From positions 1 to 34,628 of the forward strand of contig USCK01000002.1 of NCBI GenBank assembly GCA_900553205.1: a stretch of 34,628 bases of DNA. The letters run 5' to 3'. Of the stretch, positions 1 to 6,688 are shown piece after piece. Source of the stretch: an uncultured bacterium. GTDB lineage: Bacteria; Cyanobacteriota; Vampirovibrionia; Gastranaerophilales; Gastranaerophilaceae. The translations under genes and the position numbers were made by a program. A model generated the notes under the pieces. It was not told the origin of the DNA and made no database searches. It was given only the letters and a program-made list of their open reading frames with translations. Positions within the stretch are counted from its first letter, which is position 1, and each line of letters begins with the position of its first letter.

Positions 1-46
1 CGACGTTAACGTGTGGTTTCGTACGTTCATACTTTTCACGTGCCAT
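1..46 (-). CDS. tuf: Elongation factor Tu, N-terminal fragment (runs off window)
   Basis: Reading the minus strand from the ATG at 46-44 gives MAREKYERTKPHVNV, the N-terminus of bacterial EF-Tu, which continues into the GTP-binding domain outside the window. EF-Tu is the cytosolic GTPase that delivers aminoacyl-tRNA to the ribosome. Only 15 codons are present. A strong Shine-Dalgarno (AAAAGGAG, around 56-63) precedes the start, and a consensus-like sigma70 promoter lies further upstream (115-142). The gene upstream (287-694) is divergent, so tuf is the first gene of its transcript rather than following fusA. Confidence 0.93.
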   Translation of the reverse strand, partial: MAREKYERTKPHVNV

Positions 47-63
47 GAGATTAATCTCCTTTT
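47..63 (-). promoter_or_regulatory. tuf ribosome binding site with overlapping palindrome
   Basis: The minus strand reads AAAAGGAGATTAATCTC directly before the tuf ATG. The last 12 bases (58-47) are a perfect palindrome, GAGATTAATCTC. It could fold into a 4-bp stem with a TTAA loop, partly hiding the Shine-Dalgarno. Whether this has a regulatory role is a guess. Confidence 0.45.
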
Positions 64-114
64 CTTCATGTATTACTACGTTAACTTTTCTAAGTTTAAC
101 TCTTTTTATATCTT

Positions 115-142
115 ATTCTATACTCTCAAATAATATTGTCAA
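115..142 (-). promoter_or_regulatory. Sigma70-type promoter for tuf
   Basis: On the minus strand a perfect -35 TTGACA (142-137) is followed by a 16-nt spacer and a -10 TAGAAT (120-115), which matches the consensus at 5 of 6 positions. The predicted transcript start near 108 gives a leader of about 60 nt ending in a good ribosome binding site. This is the most consensus-like promoter in the window, fitting a very highly expressed gene. Confidence 0.7.
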
Positions 143-235
143 TCCTATAAAATTCATATAAGAGTTATGTTAGGGAATAATTAGGGTTTTAAAATATTAA
201 GATTTCGTAACATGCGATATAAAATATAGCAATTT

Positions 236-263
236 TTGGTCGAGTATATACTTTATATATACA
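236..263 (+). promoter_or_regulatory. Possible promoter of the 287-694 gene
   Basis: A -35-like TTGGTC (236-241) and a -10-like TATACA (258-263) are separated by 16 nt and would place the transcript start near 270, just upstream of the AAAAGGAT ribosome site. The surroundings are extremely AT-rich, so alternative -10 hexamers exist. Confidence 0.3.
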
Positions 264-286
264 TACAAAGATAAAAGGATATTTAT

Positions 287-694
287 ATGAGTTCTGTATC
301 AAATGCAGTCTTGAATGGCGTAGCTATGGGACTGTACAACACAACAAATATTGCTTTTGGCGCATTAACTTCAAGGTCTATGTTCAATGCAGGTATTGAC
401 CCGTTTGACACCTTGTATGTAAACCTTGATAGTCCGAGTGGTTTTTCATCTTGGGCAGACCCAGCGTACGCCTCAAAAATAAATGTTGGACTTAATGCAG
501 CCGGAATGGACACAACTTGGGCACCATTAACCTCTGCTGTTACAAACGCCTTCACAACTAATCCTCTCTTTGGTGGTGGATTATTCGGCTTCGGGTTTAA
601 CAGTGGCTTTGGCTACAATACAGGAACCTATATATCTTCAAGCACATGGACACCTTTAGGAACTATTCCTGGGAATAGCGGCTGGTGGTGCTAA
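287..694 (+). CDS. Unrecognised small protein with Gly/Phe-rich C-terminal part
   Basis: A 135-residue protein I do not recognise. The start at 287 is supported by a Shine-Dalgarno-like AAAAGGAT ending about 8 nt upstream. The N-terminal part (MSSVSNAVLNGVAMGLYNTT) is small and polar with no clear signal peptide or membrane helix. Residues about 95-115 are rich in Gly, Phe, Tyr and Asn, and the protein ends in the unusual aromatic tail WWC. The composition is low-complexity and low in charge, resembling surface or structural small proteins. It is divergent from tuf and convergent with the coiled-coil gene at 707-1510. A 90-codon open frame lies on the opposite strand, but this frame has the better ribosome site. 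Confidence 0.6.
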   Translation: MSSVSNAVLNGVAMGLYNTTNIAFGALTSRSMFNAGIDPFDTLYVNLDSPSGFSSWADPAYASKINVGLNAAGMDTTWAPLTSAVTNAFTTNPLFGGGLFGFGFNSGFGYNTGTYISSSTWTPLGTIPGNSGWWC

Positions 695-706
695 AGCATT
701 AACCAC

Positions 707-1510
707 CTAAGAGAACAACCTAAATGTTCTGTCAACATTGTCTTTCGCAACAGATTTTAGGGTATCCATTTCTGTTTTGATAGCATTACGTTCAGATTCC
801 ATTGCAGCTAAATCTGTATCAAACTTTTTATCTTTAGCATCAATTTTACGCATATCAGCTTCATACTTAGCTTCTGCTTTTTTTAGTTCTGTTTCGTCAG
901 ATACTTCTTGTAAATTTGTATCTGTTGCGATATTTACTTCGTCATAAATTATTACACCATTTTCATTTACTTCATTGGTCGGTTTTTCAAAAATTATGAA
1001 TCCTGCCTCTACTAAATTATTCAAAGTTGCTTTGCCTGTTAAAGATAAAGTTTTTTCTTTATAACCTGTAATTGAATTATCTCCATAACTATAGGCTTTT
1101 GTTAATTTATACTTAATACCACCTCCGGCAGTAACGACATCACCAATATTATAAGTTGTAACATGATCACAAGGAACATCCTCTATTGTATCTGAGAAAG
1201 TTCCAAGTCCTATCTCTGTAGTATTTCCTTGTGCATTAACCCAAGTTGAACCATTATATATTTTGACACGATAACCTTTTTCCAACAAAGTCGGAATATC
1301 TGCATCTTCATACTTTACAGAACCATCTGCAGAAATATTTTTAAACTGGACTTTTGTTTTGTTTAAAGCGTTTTCATACTCTTGATAAACATGAGAAGAT
1401 TCATTTGCCATCTGCAATTTTTGCGCCTCAAGATTTTGAGCCTTATACTCTATATCGTGCATTCTTGCAGTTAAATTCAATAAACGAGCTTGTGATGATG
1501 ATAAACCCAA
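707..1510 (-). CDS. Coiled-coil protein of unknown function with paired terminal helices (axial-protein-like)
   Basis: A 267-residue protein starting MGLSSSQARLLNLTARMHD, with a good ribosome site (AGGAAAGG) upstream. Residues about 1-60 and 205-267 are predicted long amphipathic helices with heptad-like spacing. The segment between (about 60-180) is rich in Gly, Thr, Asp and Asn and looks beta-structured and variable. There is no signal peptide or membrane segment. Helical ends around a variable middle recall flagellar axial proteins and type III secreted translocator or tip proteins, though no specific family signature is visible. I recall similar N-terminal segments in gut Melainabacteria genomes, but cannot verify this here. 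Its export by the ATPase at 6689-8035 is speculative. Confidence 0.7.
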   Translation of the reverse strand: MGLSSSQARLLNLTARMHDIEYKAQNLEAQKLQMANESSHVYQEYENALNKTKVQFKNISADGSVKYEDADIPTLLEKGYRVKIYNGSTWVNAQGNTTEIGLGTFSDTIEDVPCDHVTTYNIGDVVTAGGGIKYKLTKAYSYGDNSITGYKEKTLSLTGKATLNNLVEAGFIIFEKPTNEVNENGVIIYDEVNIATDTNLQEVSDETELKKAEAKYEADMRKIDAKDKKFDTDLAAMESERNAIKTEMDTLKSVAKDNVDRTFRLFS

Positions 1511-1680
1511 TTTTTGCCTTTCCTAATTGAACTTTGTAGCAAAATAAATTTGCTCATTTTTATTCACGACATTTATAAAAAAGTCTTTAACAACATGACC
1601 GATATATTTACAATATTTAACAATCTGATTAGCATTTTTATCTAACTTTACTTTTATCTTTAAAGTAATACCATGGAGAT

Positions 1681-3102
1681 ATGTTATATAATCCAAAATC
1701 AAAAAATGCTGGAGAATTTATTTCTGATAGCGAAATAAAAGAAACACTGGCTTATGCAGAAGCTAACAAAGATAATCTTGAAACAGTTGATTCTATTCTT
1801 GAGAAAGCTCGCAAAATGAAAGGGCTAACTCATAGAGAAGCTTCTATTCTTTTGGCATGTCAAAACGAAGATAAAAACGAAGAAATTTACAAATTAGCAA
1901 ACGAAATTAAACAAAAATATTACGGTAACAGAATTGTTTTATTTGCACCTTTATACTTGTCAAACTATTGCGTAAACGGGTGTGTATATTGTCCTTATCA
2001 TGCAAAAAACACACATATTCCACGCAAAAAAATGACACAGGAAGAAATCAAACGAGAAGTTATTGCTTTACAAGATATGGGACATAAGCGTCTTGCAATA
2101 GAAACAGGAGAAGACCCTGTCAACAACCCTATTGAATACATTTTAGACTCATTAAAAACAATTTATGGTATTCATCACAAAAACGGCGCAATAAGACGTG
2201 CAAATGTCAACATTGCAGCTACAACCGTTGAAAATTATAGAAAACTAAAAGAAGCAGGTATCGGGACATACATATTATTCCAAGAAACCTATGACAAAAA
2301 ACGTTATGAAAAACTTCACCCGACAGGCCCTAAGCATAATTATGACTACCACACAGAAGCTATGGATAGGGCTATGCAAGGTGGAATTGACGATGTAGGA
2401 CTTGGCGTATTGTTCGGACTATCAACATACAAATACGAATTTGCAGGATTATTGATGCATGCCGAACATTTGGAAGCCGTATATGGCGTTGGTCCTCATA
2501 CAATTAGTGTTCCTCGCATAAGAAAAGCTGATGACATCGACCCTTCAAGCTTTGAAAACGGTATTGACGATGACACCTTCGCAAAAATAGTTGCCTGCTT
2601 GAGAATAGCAGTACCTTATACTGGAATGATTATTTCAACAAGAGAATCAAAAGAAGTTAGAGAAAGAGTACTTCATCTTGGAGTTTCTCAAATCAGTGGG
2701 GGGTCAAAAACAAGTGTTGGTGGATATGCTGACGATGTAGAAGATGCAGAAGATTCTGCACAGTTTGATGTAACAGACAGACGCCCACTCGATGAGATTA
2801 TCAAATGGCTTATGGAATTAGGATATCTACCTAGTTTCTGTACGGCTTGTTATCGTTCCGGTAGAACAGGGGATGAATTTATGAAAATCTGTAAAGAACA
2901 AAATATTCATAATTTCTGCCACCCTAATGCTATTCTTACCTTAAAAGAATATTTATCAGATTATGCTTCAAAAGAAACAAAACAAGTAGGAGAAACCCTT
3001 ATAAGTTCTGAAACAGAGTTAATTGATAATGAAAAAATAAAAGAAATAACCAAACACAATCTCAAAAAAATAGAAGACGGTGAACGAGATTTTTGTTTCT
3101 AG
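1681..3102 (+). CDS. hydG: [FeFe]-hydrogenase maturase HydG (radical-SAM tyrosine lyase)
   Basis: At 473 residues this is full-length HydG, the radical-SAM enzyme that splits tyrosine into p-cresol and dehydroglycine and makes CO and cyanide for the hydrogenase H-cluster. The SAM cluster motif CX3CX2C is at C97, C101 and C104. The HydG-specific C-terminal cluster motif CX2CX22C is at C387, C390 and C413, inside the typical CTACYRSGRTG segment, which separates it from ThiH. The start at 1681 fits the family N-terminus, and a stop codon in frame at 1666 excludes a longer protein. The only SD-like GGAG (1675-1678) lies just 2 nt from the ATG, so initiation may be unusual. HydE, HydF and the hydrogenase are not in the window. 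bioB follows after 30 nt. Confidence 0.95.
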   Translation: MLYNPKSKNAGEFISDSEIKETLAYAEANKDNLETVDSILEKARKMKGLTHREASILLACQNEDKNEEIYKLANEIKQKYYGNRIVLFAPLYLSNYCVNGCVYCPYHAKNTHIPRKKMTQEEIKREVIALQDMGHKRLAIETGEDPVNNPIEYILDSLKTIYGIHHKNGAIRRANVNIAATTVENYRKLKEAGIGTYILFQETYDKKRYEKLHPTGPKHNYDYHTEAMDRAMQGGIDDVGLGVLFGLSTYKYEFAGLLMHAEHLEAVYGVGPHTISVPRIRKADDIDPSSFENGIDDDTFAKIVACLRIAVPYTGMIISTRESKEVRERVLHLGVSQISGGSKTSVGGYADDVEDAEDSAQFDVTDRRPLDEIIKWLMELGYLPSFCTACYRSGRTGDEFMKICKEQNIHNFCHPNAILTLKEYLSDYASKETKQVGETLISSETELIDNEKIKEITKHNLKKIEDGERDFCF

Positions 3103-3132
3103 ATAATAAATACACAAACAAAGGAATATAAT

Positions 3133-4056
3133 ATGCAAGCAGTTTTAGATAAAAAAGAATTATTAGATTTATATAACAAAGATTTAGATGAATTATTAGA
3201 AATCTCATCTAAATACATGTCCGATAAAATTGAATTTTGTTCTCTTGTGAACGCAAGAAACGGCAAATGCTCACAAAACTGCAGATACTGCGCACAAAGC
3301 TCACACTACAGAACTGATATTGAAGATTATCCGTTGATTTCTGTTGAAGAAGCCAAAAAAGCTGCAATAGAATCAAAAGAACATGGCGCATATAGATTTG
3401 CGATAGTAACAAGTGGTAAAAGCCCTGATGAAGAAGATTTTAACAAGGTAATTAACCTAATAAAAGGTGTTAATGAAATTGACGGAGTAAGAAGTTGTGC
3501 AAGTATCGGAATTCTGACCGAAGAACAAGCAAAAGCTCTTGCTGATGCCGGTTTAAAGAGATTTCACCACAACATCAACACTTCTGAAAGCTACTATCCT
3601 TCTGTATGTACAACACATACTTGGCAAGATAGACTAAACACTTGCAAGCTTGTAAAAAAATACGGTATGGAATTATGCTGTGGCGTAATTCTTGGAATGG
3701 GTGAATCTGTTGAACAAAGAATCGAAATGGCTCTTGAGCTTGCAGAAATTCAACCTGATTCTATTCCTATCAATATTCTAATGCCTATTGAAGGAACACC
3801 ATTTGAAGGTTATCTTGATAAAATTGACGAAGAAAATGTTTTAAGAACTCTTGCTATCTTCAAAATTGCAAACCCTAAATCTATTCTTAGATTCTGTGGT
3901 GGCAGAATGAGATTATCTGAAGAAAATCAAGAATTGGCACTAAAAACTTGTGTTGAAGGTATTCTTACAGGCAATTATTTAACAACAACCGGCAAAACTC
4001 CGGAACAAGATATCAAAACTGTAGAAAAAATTGGCAAAACATTGTTGGAGATTTAA
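3133..4056 (+). CDS. bioB: Biotin synthase BioB, cysteine-variant form
   Basis: A 307-residue radical-SAM enzyme of the biotin synthase family, which inserts sulfur into dethiobiotin. The SAM cluster motif CX3CX2C is at C46, C50 and C53, within CSQNCRYCAQS. Other family marks are HHNINTSESYY (about 145-155), GVILGMGES and GNYLTTTG. The auxiliary cluster differs from E. coli BioB. The residue aligned with Cys97 is Ala90 (RFAIVTSG), while C122 and C182/C183 match Cys128 and Cys188. An additional C255 sits in the last strand (RFCGGR) near the position of Arg260. This may be a BioB with a different auxiliary cluster. Upstream AAAGGAA is a reasonable ribosome site. The stop overlaps the start of the next gene (TAATG). 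HydE was considered, but its cluster motif and surroundings differ. Confidence 0.9.
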   Translation: MQAVLDKKELLDLYNKDLDELLEISSKYMSDKIEFCSLVNARNGKCSQNCRYCAQSSHYRTDIEDYPLISVEEAKKAAIESKEHGAYRFAIVTSGKSPDEEDFNKVINLIKGVNEIDGVRSCASIGILTEEQAKALADAGLKRFHHNINTSESYYPSVCTTHTWQDRLNTCKLVKKYGMELCCGVILGMGESVEQRIEMALELAEIQPDSIPINILMPIEGTPFEGYLDKIDEENVLRTLAIFKIANPKSILRFCGGRMRLSEENQELALKTCVEGILTGNYLTTTGKTPEQDIKTVEKIGKTLLEI

Positions 4057-4661
4057 TGAACAAAGATATTGAACAAATTAGTGAACAATTAGGTAAAAAG
4101 ACTGTTCTATTGCCAGATTCAACGAATGCTGATTGTTATGCAGTATATTCAAAAGAAGAATATTCAGAACCTCATAAAAAATTGCTTGTTGATGGCAAGG
4201 GATATAAACACCGTTTGTATTTATATAAAAAAACAGCTAATTCTGATTCTGATAAAGTTTTAACTTTTATTCTATTAAATCCGGGATATTCAAACCATAT
4301 AGAACAAGATGAACAAATTGAAAAATTTGCAAAACTTGCAGAAAACAAATACGGTGCAATCGAAGTTTTTTCAATATTTACACTAAGAACGGTTGATGTT
4401 ATAGATTCGGTTTCTGAAGATGCTATTTTTGATGCCGTAAAATGTGACATTGGAAAGAACGATATTGTTCTAGCTTTTGGTGATGAAATTAAACCTACAG
4501 AAAAATATAAAAATATCTCTAACGAAGATTTAGAAAAAATTAATAGAGTAAGACAAATCAAGATAGATGAATTGTTGAGTTTTCTAAAAGCTCTAAACAA
4601 AGAAAATATCTACACCTTGGAATTTAACTCAAATAACAAGCTTTCACTTACAAAGTGGTAA
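4056..4661 (+). CDS. DUF1643 family protein
   Basis: A 201-residue protein. The central part (LTFILLNPGYS, then EVFSIFTLRTVD, then DIVLAFGDE) matches the pattern of DUF1643 proteins, which carry a LNPS..D.D segment, a conserved N/S.FALR.T.. strand and a terminal aWG/aFG strand. The biochemical function of the family is unknown; it has been noted in phage-like and accessory contexts. There is no signal peptide or membrane segment. Its ATG overlaps the bioB stop (TAATG), implying translational coupling and cotranscription with hydG and bioB. No hairpin terminator is visible in the 12 bases before the convergent gene. Family assignment is from remembered motifs. Confidence 0.7.
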   Translation: MNKDIEQISEQLGKKTVLLPDSTNADCYAVYSKEEYSEPHKKLLVDGKGYKHRLYLYKKTANSDSDKVLTFILLNPGYSNHIEQDEQIEKFAKLAENKYGAIEVFSIFTLRTVDVIDSVSEDAIFDAVKCDIGKNDIVLAFGDEIKPTEKYKNISNEDLEKINRVRQIKIDELLSFLKALNKENIYTLEFNSNNKLSLTKW

Positions 4662-4673
4662 AACATATTTAGA

Positions 4674-5669
4674 TTAATTTTTCACAAACCACGACTTAAT
4701 TGTGTTTTTAACTCCATAAAAAGTTGAAACAGTTTTATCTGTCAATTTGCCCCAATTAACGATATGATGAGGAAACTGTTCTACAAAATCAGTCTTTGCA
4801 AACTTGTTTGTTTCCACAAACTCGTTTTTACACTTATCTTTTTGTAAAACACCGTTTTTATCAAACACCAGTGACATTTCACCGAATGAATCTAAATCTG
4901 CACCAAAGCTCTTATCTTTAGCCCAGCCTGTTGAAACTATCTTCACAGGTTCACCTCGTTTTGTGGTTTCCCATCTGTCTGTTTGTCTATGGTCATGACC
5001 ACCTATAATGACATCAACTCCCGAGATTTCTGACAATTTTTTGTAATAATCTATATCATGCCGGTCAAATTGGCTATGTCCCGAAAACTCTCCTGTATGT
5101 GCCAATATAAAAATCTTGTTTATCCCTTGTTTTTCAAACTTGTTTACTTCATCAGTAACGGTTTGAATAGTTCTCTCCAAGTCCTCGGTCTTGATACCTT
5201 TATTGCCTTTTTTCTTTATCCTTGCTTTATAATCCACAGGTGCAAGTCCGATAATACCAATACCATTAACCACCTTGGTCTTAACAATTTGGTTTTGTAA
5301 AGGGTTGTTATCTGTATAATAAACATTTGTTCCTACAAACTTGTCTTGCAAACCGTATTTTTTAATTGATTTACTTAATCTTTTTCCTTTCTCTAAATCT
5401 CTGTTTCCTGTGGCTGTAGCGTCAACATAATTCTTCACAAAATTTGATACTATCCTTTCATTTTGTGGAAAACGATTGAATATATCACCACCGGCAAGGG
5501 TTAGGTTAGTTCCGTTTGGATTGGTTTTGTAAAACTCATCTCGCCCTGTTATGAACGAATCCAGATTCTCAACATTTTCGTGCATATCATTAAAATGCAC
5601 AACATTAACCCTTGTAAGAGGTTCAGGTTGTACAGGTTTATGCCGTAATTGTAACCAGATATCTGTCAT
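4674..5669 (-). CDS. Calcineurin-like metallophosphatase (5'-nucleotidase/UshA-type catalytic domain)
   Basis: A 331-residue protein holding only the metallophosphatase domain of the UshA/YfkN type. Metal-binding motifs in order are HFNDMH (D28, H30), AGGDIF (D62), ATGNRD (N89), LAHTGE (H191) and GGHDH (H225, H227). In most family members the third motif is GNHD/GNHE; here the His is Arg90, so the usual substrate-binding or proton-donating His is missing. There is no signal peptide and no C-terminal nucleotide-specificity domain, so a cytoplasmic phosphodiesterase or phosphatase on an unknown substrate is likelier than a periplasmic nucleotidase. No good Shine-Dalgarno precedes the ATG; the start is chosen as the first ATG of the open frame. 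Confidence 0.8.
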   Translation of the reverse strand: MTDIWLQLRHKPVQPEPLTRVNVVHFNDMHENVENLDSFITGRDEFYKTNPNGTNLTLAGGDIFNRFPQNERIVSNFVKNYVDATATGNRDLEKGKRLSKSIKKYGLQDKFVGTNVYYTDNNPLQNQIVKTKVVNGIGIIGLAPVDYKARIKKKGNKGIKTEDLERTIQTVTDEVNKFEKQGINKIFILAHTGEFSGHSQFDRHDIDYYKKLSEISGVDVIIGGHDHRQTDRWETTKRGEPVKIVSTGWAKDKSFGADLDSFGEMSLVFDKNGVLQKDKCKNEFVETNKFAKTDFVEQFPHHIVNWGKLTDKTVSTFYGVKNTIKSWFVKN

Positions 5670-5720
5670 ACTGGTATAAAACCCAAAATCATATTTTTTT
5701 GCTACCGAAGTTAAATTAAG

Positions 5721-5729
5721 TGTTATAAT
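5721..5729 (+). promoter_or_regulatory. Extended -10 promoter 6 nt upstream of CDF gene ATG
   Basis: TGT followed by a perfect TATAAT (5724-5729), then six bases (CTCAGT) and the ATG at 5736. Transcription would start at about the A of the ATG, giving a leaderless mRNA. No Shine-Dalgarno is present. No convincing -35 is visible, as is usual for extended -10 promoters. Confidence 0.6.
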
Positions 5730-5735
5730 CTCAGT

Positions 5736-6626
5736 ATGAATGAAACTAAACTAAAAAAGAATACAGCTAAATTATCACTTTTATCAAATTCTATTTTAAT
5801 TGTGATAAAACTGATTGCAGGATTTTTATCAGGTTCTTTCGGGATTATTTCGGAAGCAATACACTCGGGAACAGATTGTTTGGCATCATATATCGCATAT
5901 TTTGCAGTAAAAAAATCATCAGAATCACCCGACAAAAAGCATCAATTCGGACATGGCAAATATGAAGATTTGTCAGGGCTTATTGAAGGTGTTTTGATTA
6001 ATATTGCAGCTGTTTATATCTTAATGGAAGCAGGCAGAAAAATAATAACAGACAATCACAATGTACTGAATATAGATATTGCAACTTATGTCATGATTTT
6101 TTCAGTTATCGTAAATATTGCTGTCAGCACAGTGTTATTTAAGGTTGCAAAAAAGACAGGTTCTATCGCTCTATATGCAGACGGTGAGCACTTGAGAACA
6201 GATGTTTATACCTCTCTTGGTGTTGCACTAGGTATGATAATGATAAAACTGACAGGGATTCATATATTAGACGCCATGATTGCTCTTGTTGTTGCTGTTA
6301 TGATTTTCCATACAGGTTTGAAAATCTGTCAAAAATCTGCAGCTAATCTTTTAGATGAAGGACTTCCTGAAGCTGATATTGCAAAAATCAGAGAGGTTGT
6401 AAAGAGTTTTACTAATGAGGGTATTCTTGAATCTTGCAAAATCAAAACCAGAACATCAGGGCCAAGAATAAATATTGAACTTACAATTTATGCACAAGAA
6501 ACAATGACAGTTAAAGAAAGTCACAGAATTTGCAACGAAATTGAAGCCAAACTAAACACAACATTTAACAAAGTGGATACAATTATCCATATAGAACCAA
6601 CTCTAAATTGTTTAAGCGAAAAATAA
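5736..6626 (+). CDS. Cation diffusion facilitator (zinc/iron-type metal exporter)
   Basis: A 296-residue inner-membrane metal/proton antiporter of the CDF family. There are six predicted membrane segments and a cytoplasmic C-terminal metal-sensing domain (about 205-290). The transport-site residues are visible in helix 2 (SEAIHSGTD: H43, D47) and helix 5 (ADGEHLRTD: H152, D156). The conserved FGHGKYE loop follows helix 2. In E. coli FieF the first position is Asp, so this is an HD-HD site, as found in many zinc exporters; the substrate is probably Zn2+ or a similar divalent ion, but this is inference. There is no ribosome site; an extended -10 promoter lies 6 nt before the ATG. The gene is divergent from the phosphatase gene. 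Confidence 0.9.
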   Translation: MNETKLKKNTAKLSLLSNSILIVIKLIAGFLSGSFGIISEAIHSGTDCLASYIAYFAVKKSSESPDKKHQFGHGKYEDLSGLIEGVLINIAAVYILMEAGRKIITDNHNVLNIDIATYVMIFSVIVNIAVSTVLFKVAKKTGSIALYADGEHLRTDVYTSLGVALGMIMIKLTGIHILDAMIALVVAVMIFHTGLKICQKSAANLLDEGLPEADIAKIREVVKSFTNEGILESCKIKTRTSGPRINIELTIYAQETMTVKESHRICNEIEAKLNTTFNKVDTIIHIEPTLNCLSEK

Positions 6627-6670
6627 CTTGGGTTTATTCGACAAGGTATCTTTTCTATTTGGGATTGGTA

Positions 6671-6679
6671 TGCTAAAAT
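6671..6679 (+). promoter_or_regulatory. Extended -10 promoter close to the FliI-like gene ATG
   Basis: TGC followed by TAAAAT (6674-6679), nine bases before the ATG at 6689. The predicted transcript would have a leader of only about 2-3 nt. No Shine-Dalgarno is present between this element and the ATG. Confidence 0.5.
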
Positions 6680-6688
6680 ATTCTTGAT

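Noticed and set aside
283..555. 90-codon open frame on the minus strand opposite the 287-694 gene
   Set aside because: It lies entirely within the plus-strand gene, which has a better ribosome site; the minus frame has none.
676..706. GGTGGT...ACCACC inverted repeat as a terminator between two convergent genes
   Set aside because: No T-run follows on either strand, and the 12-nt loop makes the hairpin weak.
3133..4056. HydE, another hydrogenase maturase, as identity of the BioB gene
   Set aside because: The CSQNCRYCAQS, NTSESYY and GNYLTTTG segments are biotin-synthase marks; HydE has a different cluster context.
4172..4600. 142-codon minus-strand frame opposite the DUF1643 gene
   Set aside because: The plus-strand protein shows family motifs and coupling to bioB; the minus frame shows no recognisable features.
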